IMG/VR virus record: IMGVR_UViG_3300030109_001156
Span: 1-33,828 of that record
Reading direction: 5' to 3' (one strand)
DNA: 33,828 nt
Source: a virus
Position 1 is the first letter of the stretch. Each line of letters starts with the position of its first letter. A program made the position numbers and the translations under genes. Below, in pieces: positions 1-7,937 of the stretch. The notes beneath the pieces are model-generated. The model was not told where the DNA came from, did no database searches, and worked only from the letters and a program-made list of their open reading frames with translations.

Positions 1-670
1 GCTTGAGATTGATAGATGATCTATCAAATAGAACAATAGATCGTGGATTATATAGTAAAGTTGCTGGTAAAGCCAAGCAATTATTTTATTCTACAAACTT
101 ATTGGGTCCAGCTACAAACCTTGCAAAAAGATTAGAGTCTATTTTTAGAGCGCATCAAATTATAGAAGATGCACTTAGTATTCAAAACAAAACAGCATCT
201 AAACAAACTGTAGAAATGATGGCTAAGATGGGGTTTGGTATAAAAGAAATAGAAGAGATAGCTAAAAAAGCACCTTACGAAAGAAATACACCAAAAGGTT
301 TATACTTAGCTAACTCTGATGGATGGTTAAAAGCTGGTGTTTCACGTGAAACATTAGATAAATTTAGAAATTCAATGAACGCTGGTATTTTTAATACTGT
401 TATTATGGCATCACCAGCAGATAAACCTATTATGATGGATGGTATTTTTTATGTGCCTTGGCGTGTTGCTAAATATATTCCAGGAATGACAGAAAGCAAA
501 TCAGTTCGTGGTTATTCAAGAATAGAGAATGGTTTGTTTTCATTGCCTTTTGCTTTTATGTCTTATTCGTTTGGTGCGGCAAATAAAATTACAGCAAGTT
601 TAGCACAGAATACATTAAAGAATAAAGCTATGGGTTTTACTATGGCTATGGGTTTAGCTTATATGGGTTT
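1..670. repeat. Left copy of the diverged terminal repeat (partner 33159..33828)
   Basis: Bases 1 to 670 align without net gaps to 33159..33828. The first 76 bases are identical; the copies then differ by scattered substitutions. Over the shared reading frame I count 32 differences in about 223 residues, roughly 86 percent protein identity. Both copies encode the same part of the gp16-like internal virion protein in the same frame. A genuine phage terminal repeat would be identical, so this is most likely a circular or terminally redundant genome closed across two co-occurring strains. A real tandem duplication is the alternative. Confidence 0.9.
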
Positions 671-1067
671 ACAATTACGATACAGAAACAGACCCTATGT
701 ATTAGAAAATATGTCTACTGAAGATAAAATAGCAAGAACATTTGATTATTCTGGTTTAGCTGCAATATACTCTGATATGTTTTACAGAGGATTATCTATT
801 GGTGCTAACTTAGGTTACTTTGAAAACTCACCAGTTAATCCAAAGTTTATATCTAAAGATAAAGCAGAAAGACCAATGGATGCTGCACTAGAAGTTATAG
901 GCGCACCAGCTTCATTGCTTTGGGAATATAAAAGAGGTGTTGTTGATTTTTATAATGGTGAAGTTAATGAGGGTGTAAAGAGATTCCAAAGAAATTTACC
1001 GTTTGCTAAGATATGGTGGATGGAGAATTTAAGTAAAGACATAGGAAAGGTAGTAGGCAGATGGTAA
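3..1067 (+). CDS. gp16-like internal virion protein, C-terminal part (5' end cut by the window)
   Basis: This is the C-terminal 354 residues of the large internal virion (DNA ejection) protein whose N-terminal part begins at 30407. The frame is open through base 1, so the TTG at base 3 is not a true start: the same stretch occurs in mid-gene at 33161 in the other copy. If the ends are joined at 1 = 33159 the frame is preserved and the complete protein would be about 1272 residues, close to T7 gp16 (about 1318). The segment is rich in Ala, Gly and Met around residues 175 to 225 (SLPFAFMSYSFGAANKIT, then an alternating Met/Gly stretch), an amphipathic or membrane-prone region that would suit a protein ejected through the cell envelope. 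In T7-like phages this protein sits in the head core and helps form the trans-envelope conduit. The family call rests on length and position, not on a conserved catalytic motif in this part. Confidence 0.75.
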   Translation: MRLIDDLSNRTIDRGLYSKVAGKAKQLFYSTNLLGPATNLAKRLESIFRAHQIIEDALSIQNKTASKQTVEMMAKMGFGIKEIEEIAKKAPYERNTPKGLYLANSDGWLKAGVSRETLDKFRNSMNAGIFNTVIMASPADKPIMMDGIFYVPWRVAKYIPGMTESKSVRGYSRIENGLFSLPFAFMSYSFGAANKITASLAQNTLKNKAMGFTMAMGLAYMGLQLRYRNRPYVLENMSTEDKIARTFDYSGLAAIYSDMFYRGLSIGANLGYFENSPVNPKFISKDKAERPMDAALEVIGAPASLLWEYKRGVVDFYNGEVNEGVKRFQRNLPFAKIWWMENLSKDIGKVVGRW

Positions 1068-1107
1068 TTTTTATTGAAAATATAATTAAAAGAGGTATGA
1101 TTCAGCC

Positions 1108-3060
1108 ATGACTATAGACTTAACAGATAATGCACCTCGTATATCATACACTGTAAATCAAGGTGTAACACAAACTTCGTTTACAGTACCCTTTGAATTT
1201 TTTGATACAACAGATTTAAAGGTAGTTCTTGATGGAACAACTAAAACGATTACTTCACACTACACAGTTAGTGGTGGAGATGGTTCTACAGGCACAGTTA
1301 CCATGTCAGTAACAGGTGCTAGTGGTGGAAGTACAGTAATAATATATAGAGAAATACCATTAAGCAGATCAACTGACTTTCCAACATCTGGTGCTTTTCC
1401 TATAGCTACGCTTAACACAGAGTTAGATAGAACGGTTGCTTTGTTTGATGATCGTAAGGATCGTATTGATAGATCAATAAGATTACTTGATACAGATGAT
1501 GCAGCAACTATGACACTACCAGTAAAAGCAAGCAGAGTAGGTACTGTTCTTGGTTTTAACGCTACAACAGGTGCAGTAGAAGCTGGACCAACAATAGCAA
1601 ATGTAAATTCTTTATCAGCTATTACTGCTAATATTAATACAGTAGCTGGTATATCTAGCAATGTAACTACTGTAGCTGGAATACAAGCTAATGTTACTAC
1701 CGTTGCTGGTATATCATCTAATGTTTCAACAGTAGCTGGTATATCTTCTAATGTTACAACCGTTGCTGGTAAGGCAAGTTTAATTACGTCTGACTTTGCA
1801 ACTGATATGAGTTTAGTTACATCTGATTTTGTTGCAGATATGGCATTGGTTACGTCAGATTTTGTAGCTGATATGGCATTAGTTACAGCCGATTTTGTAA
1901 GTGACATAAATACACTAGCAACATCTGATATAGTTAGCGATTTAAATACGCTTGCTACTAGTGATATTGTAACTGATTTAAATACACTTGCAACAGCAGA
2001 TATAGTTAGTGATCTTAATACATTGGCTACAACGGATATAGTAAGCGACCTAAATCAATTAGCTACAAGTGATTTTGTTTCTGACTTAAATGCTATTGAA
2101 GCTATAAAAGCAAACGTAACAACAGTAGCTGGTGTAAGTAGTAACGTAACGACAGTAGCTGGCATCTCAAGTAATGTAACAACAGTAGCTGGTATTAGTG
2201 CAAATGTTACAACAGTTGCTGGTGCTAATAGCAATATTTCAACAGTTGCATCCAACATTAGTGGAGTAAATTCTTTTGCTGAAAGATATAGGGTTGGTTC
2301 TTCTGATCCAACATCATCTTTAGACGAAGGAGATTTATTTTATAATACATCTACAAATGCACTTAAATATTACAATGGGTCAAGTTTTCAATCTATTAGT
2401 GTAATTTCAACAGGGATTACTAATGGTGATGTTCCTGTGTTTACAAGTGGTGCAGCAGATGATGATTTTCTTAGGATTGCTGGTACAAGCATAGAAGGTA
2501 GAAGTGCTTCGGAAGTGTTATCAGATATTGGTGGTCAAGCATCTTTGACCTTTGGCATTGCTAATACCAATGCTGTTAAGGTTGATAGCTCAAGTGTAGC
2601 TGATGACGAGTATGCTAGGTTTACGGCTAGTGGTTTAGAAAGCAGATCAACGTCTGAAGTTCTATCTGACATAGGTGGTGCTGCTTTATCTGGTGCTACA
2701 TTTACAGGAGAGATAACTGCTGATGGTGGAATCAACGAAGATCATAATAATGGTGCTTTGTCTAATAGCAATCAAACTTTAACACTTGATTGTCATAATG
2801 GGAATAATTTTAGTGTAACTACGGCTGCAAACATTACTAGCTTTTCAGTTACTAATTTACCTGCAAGTGGCACGGCATTTTTCTTTACACTTAAAGTTAC
2901 CTATGGTGGTTCTCATGCTATTACTTGGGGTTCTGCTGTTAAATGGAATGCAGCTACTGCACCCACACTTAGTACAAGTGGTTCAGACATCTTTGCTTTT
3001 TATACTGTAGATAGTGGAACAACTATTTATGGGTTTACAGCAGGTCAGGCATTAGCATGA
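1108..3060 (+). CDS. T7-type tail fibre with long repeat stalk
   Basis: Residues 1 to about 130 match the T7 tail-fibre N-terminal (tail-attachment) domain: an early YTVNQGVTQTSFTVPFEFF strand pattern, the IIYREIPLSRSTDFP motif, then the LNTELDRTVALFDDRKDRIDRSIRL helix region. The stalk is made of repeats: four 10-residue units of type TVAGISSNVT (about 175 to 220), then 11-residue (MALVTSDFVAD) and 12-residue (LNTLATSDIVSD) units, then a second block of TVAG units (about 335 to 380). The C-terminal third has two copies of a SEVLSDIGG motif (about 470 and 520) and a beta-rich tip. It is expected to form a trimeric, receptor-facing fibre. It follows the gp16-like gene and its last bases share ATGA with the next fibre gene, so the two are probably coupled. 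No ideal ribosome site sits right before the start (GAGG lies about 13 bases upstream). Confidence 0.85.
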   Translation: MTIDLTDNAPRISYTVNQGVTQTSFTVPFEFFDTTDLKVVLDGTTKTITSHYTVSGGDGSTGTVTMSVTGASGGSTVIIYREIPLSRSTDFPTSGAFPIATLNTELDRTVALFDDRKDRIDRSIRLLDTDDAATMTLPVKASRVGTVLGFNATTGAVEAGPTIANVNSLSAITANINTVAGISSNVTTVAGIQANVTTVAGISSNVSTVAGISSNVTTVAGKASLITSDFATDMSLVTSDFVADMALVTSDFVADMALVTADFVSDINTLATSDIVSDLNTLATSDIVTDLNTLATADIVSDLNTLATTDIVSDLNQLATSDFVSDLNAIEAIKANVTTVAGVSSNVTTVAGISSNVTTVAGISANVTTVAGANSNISTVASNISGVNSFAERYRVGSSDPTSSLDEGDLFYNTSTNALKYYNGSSFQSISVISTGITNGDVPVFTSGAADDDFLRIAGTSIEGRSASEVLSDIGGQASLTFGIANTNAVKVDSSSVADDEYARFTASGLESRSTSEVLSDIGGAALSGATFTGEITADGGINEDHNNGALSNSNQTLTLDCHNGNNFSVTTAANITSFSVTNLPASGTAFFFTLKVTYGGSHAITWGSAVKWNAATAPTLSTSGSDIFAFYTVDSGTTIYGFTAGQALA

Positions 3061-4985
3061 GTAGTAATAAAAAATTATTACAAGGTGCATCTGGTTTTCT
3101 TAATTTATCTGGATCATTAAATGTAGAAGATGTTTTTAGTTGTGATACTTATATAGGTAAAGGTGGCACAACAGCTACAATAACTAATAATATTGATCTT
3201 ACAGGAGAAGGAGGACTTGTTTGGATTAAAGCTAGAAATGCCTCAGAAGATCATGGTCTTTTTGATACTGCAAGAGGTGTTATGAAATTACTTAGTAGTA
3301 ATACTAATAGTGCTGAAGCTACAAATTCAGGTACATTAACTAATTTTTACAATAATGGATTTAAAGTTGATGGTAATGGAATAGTAGGTAGTTCTACTGA
3401 TCCATACGTAGCTTGGACATTTAGAAAAGCACCAAACTTTTTTGATGTAGTAACTTATTCTGGATCAAGCTCAACTCAAAGTATTGCTCATAATTTAGGT
3501 TCAGTTCCAGGCATGATTATAGTAAAACAACTTAACTCTAGTGGTCGTTGGACAGTTTGGCATAGAAGTTTAAGTACTACAAACAATACTCCTTATTATG
3601 GTCGTGTTGCTTTAAACAAAACAGATGCGTATGCTGAATATCCAACTATATCTTCTTTCCAATATCTTTGGGGTGAAGCTAATCCTACAGCTACACATTT
3701 TACTGTTGGTCCTCATAATGATACATCAGCTAGTGGATCAAATTATGTAGCTTATCTTTTTGGACATGATACTTCTGATGAAGGAATGATACAATGTGGT
3801 AATTTTACAGGCACTGGTTCGCAAATTACTACAACTTTAGGGTTTGAACCACAATGGTTAATATTTAAAAGAACAGATAATTCAGCAGGTGGTGGTTGGG
3901 GTATAGTAGATAATATACGTGGTTGGGTTGAAGGTGGAAACTCCTCTAATTTTCAATATATTGCAGCTAATGCAATAGATTCTGAAGCTGAATCAAGTGG
4001 TCCAGGATTAATAAGTACTGGATTTACAAGTAATCATACAAATGGAAGAGAATACATTTATATGGCTATTCGTAGAGGACCAATGGCTACACCTACAAGT
4101 AGAGCTAGTGTATTTGCAATTGGTGAACGAGGTCAAGACAGCCCACCTCCAACTTATCTAGCTAATTTTCCACCAGATATGTTTACTAATAGGTCAGATG
4201 TAACAGGAACTAATAATTGGTATACTTATGATAGGCTTCGTGGAAATATAGAGGTTCTTTTTTTGGATACTAATGATGTTGGACAAGCATTTGGTGGTAC
4301 TGCTTCGGCCTTTGACCAGATGAAAGGGATTGGTTCACCAACCGATTCAGACGTTAATAATTATTCATGGATGTGGAGAAGATCGCCAAAATTTTTTGAT
4401 ATAGTTGCTTATACAGGAAATGGATCAGCAGGTAGACAAATTACTCATAATCTAGGTGTTACTCCAGAAATGATTTGGGTTAAACTGCGAGATAGCTATA
4501 CAGATAATTGGCAAGTTTACCATAGTAGTTTAACAAGTGGTCATAATATATTTTTAGATGTTAATAGTGCTTCTGCAGATTATAGTAGCAGACTTTATAG
4601 TCCTAGTAGTACAATATTTACTGTAAGTAGTGATACCTCTGTAAATAGTAATAATTTAACCTATATATCTTATCTTTGGGCTACCCTTGCAGGTATTAGT
4701 AAAGTGGGAACATTTAGTCATACTAATGGTTCAAGCACAGATGTTGATTGTGGATTTAGTTCTGGTTCAATGTTAGTTATTGTTAAAAGAACAGATGCTT
4801 CTGGTGATTGGTATCTTTGGGATAGTTCAAGAGGTATTGTATCTGGTAATGATCCTTATTTATTAATAAATAGTAGTGCAGCACAAAATTCATCATACGA
4901 TTACATTGACCCACTTAATAGTGGCTTTCAAATAGCTAGTGGATTTACAACTGGAACATACCTTTTTTACGCAATAGCAAGTTAA
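3057..4985 (+). CDS. Second tail fibre / receptor-binding candidate with duplicated lectin-like domain
   Basis: A 642-residue Gly/Ser/Asn/Trp-rich protein starting at an ATGA overlap with the first fibre. It is built from related modules. The pattern FFDVVTYSG... HNLG...PGMIIVK ...W.VWHRSL at about residues 128 to 172 recurs as FFDIVAYTG... HNLG..PEMIWVK ...WQVYHSSL at about 447 to 492. Related GLVWIKAR, QWLIFKRT and MLVIVKRT strands occur at about 53, 266 and 560. Such modules occur in fibre proteins of marine phages and cyanophages. Its place directly after the attachment fibre and before a fibre chaperone suggests it is the distal, host-recognising part. Substrate unknown. Identification as a fibre is by context and composition; no T7 attachment domain is present. 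Confidence 0.7.
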   Translation: MSSNKKLLQGASGFLNLSGSLNVEDVFSCDTYIGKGGTTATITNNIDLTGEGGLVWIKARNASEDHGLFDTARGVMKLLSSNTNSAEATNSGTLTNFYNNGFKVDGNGIVGSSTDPYVAWTFRKAPNFFDVVTYSGSSSTQSIAHNLGSVPGMIIVKQLNSSGRWTVWHRSLSTTNNTPYYGRVALNKTDAYAEYPTISSFQYLWGEANPTATHFTVGPHNDTSASGSNYVAYLFGHDTSDEGMIQCGNFTGTGSQITTTLGFEPQWLIFKRTDNSAGGGWGIVDNIRGWVEGGNSSNFQYIAANAIDSEAESSGPGLISTGFTSNHTNGREYIYMAIRRGPMATPTSRASVFAIGERGQDSPPPTYLANFPPDMFTNRSDVTGTNNWYTYDRLRGNIEVLFLDTNDVGQAFGGTASAFDQMKGIGSPTDSDVNNYSWMWRRSPKFFDIVAYTGNGSAGRQITHNLGVTPEMIWVKLRDSYTDNWQVYHSSLTSGHNIFLDVNSASADYSSRLYSPSSTIFTVSSDTSVNSNNLTYISYLWATLAGISKVGTFSHTNGSSTDVDCGFSSGSMLVIVKRTDASGDWYLWDSSRGIVSGNDPYLLINSSAAQNSSYDYIDPLNSGFQIASGFTTGTYLFYAIAS

Positions 4986-4995
4986 GGATTTTATC

Positions 4996-5502
4996 ATGGC
5001 TGAATTTAGACATTCTTCTGGAACAATCAAAACTGAAAGTGAAATACGAGCAGACAATGCACACACTTCATTCCCAAGAGGGCCACTTTCTACAGATATA
5101 TTAACTTCTCTAGGGTACGAAGGTGTATTACCTACAGCTAAACCAACTGCATCATCAGTAACTAAGATGATTACAAGAGATGGAGTAGAACAAAATAGTA
5201 ATAAGCAATGGGTAGAAAAATGGAAAGAGGTTGATCGTCATTCTGATTACACAGATGATGATGGTAAAACAGTTACAAAATCTACACAAGATACAGCCTA
5301 TCAAACAAGTTTAGATAATAACCAAAAAGAAACATTAAGAAACACAAGAAAGCCATTGCTTGAAGAAGCTGATTGGCAAATCCATAAACTAGAAGATGCT
5401 AGTGGTGATGCTTCTGCATGGAAAACTTATCGACAAGCACTAAGAGATATTACAAAAGCAAGTGATATTTATAATGTAACATGGCCTACTAAACCATCAT
5501 AG
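4996..5502 (+). CDS. Tail fibre assembly chaperone-like protein
   Basis: 168 residues. The C-terminal part (about 115 to 168) has the recurring fibre-assembly pattern: R.PLLEEADW, then W.TYRQALRDIT, then a closing WPTKP. This Trp/Tyr-Arg-Gln-Ala-Leu-Arg-Asp and WP.P signature is shared by phage tail-fibre assembly proteins and short tail-tip chaperones. The N-terminal part (residues 1 to about 60) is a small unassigned domain. It lies 10 bases after the second fibre, the usual place for a dedicated fibre chaperone. An alternative is that it is a small structural fibre-tip protein, since related domains also occur fused to fibres. Confidence 0.65.
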   Translation: MAEFRHSSGTIKTESEIRADNAHTSFPRGPLSTDILTSLGYEGVLPTAKPTASSVTKMITRDGVEQNSNKQWVEKWKEVDRHSDYTDDDGKTVTKSTQDTAYQTSLDNNQKETLRNTRKPLLEEADWQIHKLEDASGDASAWKTYRQALRDITKASDIYNVTWPTKPS

Positions 5503-5515
5503 AGGAGGTGATACA

Positions 5516-5632
5516 ATGCCAATGGGTAAAGGAACTTATGGTTCAAAAAAAGGTAGACCACCTTTGTCTGCCAAACAAAAGAAACTACCAGCAAGCCTAA
5601 AGAAAAAGATTATGGCTTCAAAGAAGAAGTAA
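5516..5632 (+). CDS. 38-residue Lys-rich basic peptide
   Basis: An ATG with a strong ribosome site (GAGGAGG at 5503..5509) opens a 38-residue frame beginning MPMGKGTYGSKKGRPP and ending MASKKK. Almost a third of the residues are Lys or Arg. It fits tightly between the fibre chaperone (stop at 5502) and the next gene (start 5634), which supports it being translated. Similar tiny GKGTYGSKKGRP-type peptides are common in phage late operons and may bind DNA or RNA or help assembly, but I know of no proven function. Confidence 0.75.
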   Translation: MPMGKGTYGSKKGRPPLSAKQKKLPASLKKKIMASKKK

Positions 5633-5633
5633 T

Positions 5634-6119
5634 ATGTTTGATCCAGCGTCGATAGCTACTGCGGTAAGTCTATCGACTGCTGCATTTAATAACATAAAGA
5701 AAGCATTTGCTATTGGTCGTGATCTGGAAGGTATGTCTGGTGATCTATCAAGATGGATGAAAGCTAGTTCAGATATAGAACAAGCTGTTAAGTCTACAAA
5801 GAATCCTCCCTTTTATAAAAAGATGTTAAGTGGTGACTCTGTTGAGGAGTCTGCAATGAAAAGTTTAGTTGCTCAAAAGACTTTGGAGAAGCAACGATAT
5901 GAATTACAACAGTATGTTAAATTTAAATTTGGTGTTAAAGCTTGGGATGATTTGTTAAAGATGGAAGGTTCTATTCGTAAAAAAAGACAAGAGTTAATTT
6001 ATAAAAGACAAGAGTTTAAACAAAAATGTATTGAAGTATTTTTTATTTTTGTGTTATTAGCTACCATTATTGGTTTTATTTTCTTTGTTATTTGGTTAAA
6101 GAAACAACAAGATGTCTGA
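5634..6119 (+). CDS. C-terminally membrane-anchored late protein, possible lysis protein
   Basis: 161 residues. An Ala/Ser-rich N-terminal helix (residues 1 to about 25) is followed by a charged, coiled-coil-prone middle (about 70 to 130, heptad-like Lys/Glu/Gln/Leu) and one strong C-terminal membrane segment (about 136 to 154, rich in Phe, Ile, Val), ending in a short Lys-rich tail. It opens the group of small membrane proteins that sits before the endolysin. It could be a spanin-type or pinholin-type protein or a lysis regulator; no lipobox or diagnostic motif is visible. The ATG starts one base after the stop of the small basic gene. Confidence 0.6.
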   Translation: MFDPASIATAVSLSTAAFNNIKKAFAIGRDLEGMSGDLSRWMKASSDIEQAVKSTKNPPFYKKMLSGDSVEESAMKSLVAQKTLEKQRYELQQYVKFKFGVKAWDDLLKMEGSIRKKRQELIYKRQEFKQKCIEVFFIFVLLATIIGFIFFVIWLKKQQDV

Positions 6120-6204
6120 GAAAGATATTATATTTGTAATGATGGTTCTTTTGTCTTATGTTTGGTGTACATGGTATGAGCCAAAATGGTTATTTATTAA
6201 GTGA
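6112..6204 (+). CDS. 30-residue single-pass membrane peptide
   Basis: An ATG at 6112 overlaps the end of the preceding gene by 8 bases and opens a 30-codon frame, MSEKDIIFVMMVLLSYVWC followed by a Trp/Tyr-rich amphipathic end. Residues 6 to 20 form a hydrophobic segment long enough to enter a membrane. It sits between two membrane-protein genes in the lysis region, and its stop is 6 bases before the next ATG, so the spacing is gene-like. The ribosome site is weak, so expression would depend on coupling to the upstream gene. Could be a lysis accessory peptide; function unknown. Confidence 0.45.
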   Translation: MSEKDIIFVMMVLLSYVWCTWYEPKWLFIK

Positions 6205-6210
6205 GGTAAT

Positions 6211-6426
6211 ATGCCAGCTACAATTATAGATGATTATAAAATATTCCCAAGACTTATGATGCTTGTCGTTACTATTCTAACTTACCAAAGTGTTCATTGG
6301 TATATGGGATTAGATGATCCAACAATACAACAAAGTGGATTAGTGTCTGTTTGTATGGGTGCATTGACAGGTTGCTTTGGAATCTGGATGAATGGAGAGA
6401 AAAGAAATGATACTAACAATTGTTAA
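6211..6426 (+). CDS. Two-span membrane protein, holin candidate
   Basis: 71 residues starting after a clear GAGGTAAT site. The protein has two hydrophobic stretches, about 14 to 30 (RLMMLVVTILTYQSVHWY) and about 42 to 60 (LVSVCMGALTGCFGIWM), separated by a short polar link DDPTIQQ, and ends in a charged tail. This layout and the Val-Ser..Gly-Ala-Leu-Thr-Gly pattern are common in small proteins from the lysis regions of marine podoviruses and cyanophages. It overlaps the next membrane gene. With that neighbour it forms a probable holin or holin/antiholin pair. Function is inferred from topology and position. Confidence 0.6.
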   Translation: MPATIIDDYKIFPRLMMLVVTILTYQSVHWYMGLDDPTIQQSGLVSVCMGALTGCFGIWMNGEKRNDTNNC

Positions 6427-6763
6427 ATCTTTAGGCTCATTGGCATCTAGTTATGTAGATGGCAAAGTACAAACACAAAAAGTAAAAGCAGAGATACAAA
6501 AGAAACAACTGACCGGTGAGATTGATTGGGACTTAGAAGCTATCAAAGCTACACAATCTAGTTGGAAAGATGAGTGGATAACCCTTTTATTAAGTTTACC
6601 ATTTTTGTTGTGCTTTATTTCTGATGAAACAAGAGCAATGGCATTTGCTGGTTTCCAAGCATTAGAGCAAGCTCCAGCTTGGTATACATATTCTTTTGGT
6701 GTGGTGATTGCTGCATCCTTTGGTATAAGATCAGCAACTAAATTTTTTGGAGGTAGAAAATAA
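6407..6763 (+). CDS. Holin of the three-span (GTA holin) type
   Basis: 118 residues from the ATG at 6407, chosen because GGAGAG (6394..6399) sits 7 bases upstream; an in-frame ATG at 6392 has no comparable site. The C-terminal half has the signature of the GTA_holin_3TM family: WKDEWITLLLSLPFLLCFI, a short charged turn, GFQALEQAPAWYTYSFGVVI, then AASFGIRSATKFF. The N-terminal about 45 residues are amphipathic and charged. Holins form the membrane lesion that lets the endolysin reach the peptidoglycan; the M15 endolysin lies one gene downstream. It overlaps the previous gene by 20 bases and shares TAATG with the next. Confidence 0.7.
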   Translation: MILTIVKSLGSLASSYVDGKVQTQKVKAEIQKKQLTGEIDWDLEAIKATQSSWKDEWITLLLSLPFLLCFISDETRAMAFAGFQALEQAPAWYTYSFGVVIAASFGIRSATKFFGGRK

Positions 6764-7452
6764 TGGCTTATAATGATGGCTATGGAGTTAAAGGTAAGTT
6801 TACATCTAATACTGGGAAGAAAGCTGCACAACAAAATAAAATAAAACAAGCCTCACAAAAACAAAAAGCAGCAAACTTTAGAGCTAATGAAAAAAAAAGT
6901 CTGACCAAATCTATTGGGACTGCTGGACCAAAAGTAAGACCAGATGGTACGACTAAAGATGACAAACCTACTGCTGCACAAAAGGTTGCATTTAGAGAAC
7001 AAGAAGATACTTATCGTACTAATTCACCTGGTACTGTAGGAGATAAGTATTATAAAAATCCAGAAGGTACAGGAACAGGTCAAGGTGGTAGTGGTATTCC
7101 AAAAGATACAACCAAACAAACAAGTAGTGGTGTTGTAACGACAACAACTCCACCAGTTGAAAGACCAGAATCTGTAGCACCACAAACTATTTCACCACCA
7201 CAAGATGAAGTTATTGTTATTAATTTACCAGCAGAAGAGGTAACAGAAACACCTACATTATCTGGATTAACTGTTCAAGATACAGCTAGTATATTTGCAA
7301 CTGATGCTATAGAACTTGATAGAGGTAATCAAATACCATTGTTATTAAAAGCTTTTGAAACTCAAACTTCTTCTTTATCACTCAAGCCAAGACTAAGTTT
7401 AAATAAAAAAGGTACGTTTCTTAGAGGCTTTGATGTGAATTTTAAATTTTAG
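6763..7452 (+). CDS. Unrecognised low-complexity late protein
   Basis: 229 residues, starting at a TAATG overlap with the holin. The N-terminal about 90 residues are Lys/Gln/Ala/Asn-rich and predicted disordered; the middle (about 90 to 160) is Thr/Pro/Gly-rich with runs such as VTTTTPPVERPE; the last about 60 residues are more ordered (LLLKAFETQTSSLSLKPRLSLNKKG). I recognise no family. It lies between the holin and endolysin and ends 11 bases before the endolysin ATG. It could be a minor virion decoration protein or a lysis accessory factor. No signal peptide or membrane segment is visible. Confidence 0.6.
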   Translation: MAYNDGYGVKGKFTSNTGKKAAQQNKIKQASQKQKAANFRANEKKSLTKSIGTAGPKVRPDGTTKDDKPTAAQKVAFREQEDTYRTNSPGTVGDKYYKNPEGTGTGQGGSGIPKDTTKQTSSGVVTTTTPPVERPESVAPQTISPPQDEVIVINLPAEEVTETPTLSGLTVQDTASIFATDAIELDRGNQIPLLLKAFETQTSSLSLKPRLSLNKKGTFLRGFDVNFKF

Positions 7453-7463
7453 AAAGGGTTATC

Positions 7464-7937
7464 ATGGCATTTAAATTATCAAAGAGAAGTTTAAGTAAGT
7501 TAGAAGGTGTGCATCCAGAGTTAGTTAATGTTGTTAAGCTAGCCATTACGCTTACCAAAGTAGATTTTGGAGTGACATTTGGCAAGCGTACTAAAGAAGA
7601 ACAAGAAGCTTTAGTTAAAGCTGGCAGATCAAAGACACACAAAAGCTATCATCTTATTCAAACAGATGGGTACTCTCATGCAGTGGACTTGATGGCTTAT
7701 GTTAATGGTCCATGTTGGGAGTTGAATGTTTATGATGATCTTTGTGATGCAATGAAACAAGCGTCAATGCAGTTAGGTAATATCCCAATAAAGTGGGGTG
7801 CTGCTTGGAGTGAAGGTAGTATTACTAGTTATACTGGTACTGCTGAAGAAGCTATGAACTCATACATTGATCTTCGTCGTTCTCAAGCTCGTCGACCTTT
7901 TCTGGATGGTCCCCATTTCGAACTAATGTACTTATAA
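7464..7937 (+). CDS. Endolysin, M15-type peptidoglycan peptidase
   Basis: 157 residues. The order of motifs fits M15 (VanY / T5-endolysin-like) zinc peptidases: FGKRTKEEQEALV (about 39 to 51, cf. the substrate-side F..GxRT..EQ motif), the zinc-binding S.H...G..HAVDL block (His63, Asp75) and the C-terminal DGPHFEL block (Asp148 as probable general base region, His151 as third ligand). The His63 to Asp75 spacing is longer than the usual HxxGxAVD, suggesting a small loop insertion. It would cut stem-peptide bonds in the host wall after holin action. No signal peptide, so holin-dependent release is expected. It is the last gene of the rightward unit, and its final 86 bases overlap the oppositely oriented gene 7852..8184, including the codon for His151. 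Confidence 0.8.
   Translation: MAFKLSKRSLSKLEGVHPELVNVVKLAITLTKVDFGVTFGKRTKEEQEALVKAGRSKTHKSYHLIQTDGYSHAVDLMAYVNGPCWELNVYDDLCDAMKQASMQLGNIPIKWGAAWSEGSITSYTGTAEEAMNSYIDLRRSQARRPFLDGPHFELMYL

Noticed and set aside
3-20. TTG at base 3 as the start of a 354-residue protein
   Set aside because: The same bases are internal to the gp16-like gene at 33161, so this is only the cut end of a longer frame.
1-670. Terminal repeats as a genuine T7-type direct terminal repeat
   Set aside because: Physical terminal repeats are identical copies; these differ at many positions and lie in the middle of a gene.
1630-2260. Short regular repeats that might suggest a CRISPR array
   Set aside because: The repeats are in-frame protein repeats with no unique spacers of constant length.
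1260-2735. Long leftward open frames opposite the tail fibre stalk (1260..1907, 2055..2258, 2535..2735)
   Set aside because: They mirror the repetitive fibre codons, give Val/Ala/Thr-rich periodic sequence, have no ribosome sites, and run against a convincing fibre gene.
6451-6849. Leftward frame of 132 codons opposite the holin
   Set aside because: Cys/Phe-rich shadow of the holin and following gene, without a ribosome site or neighbours on that strand.
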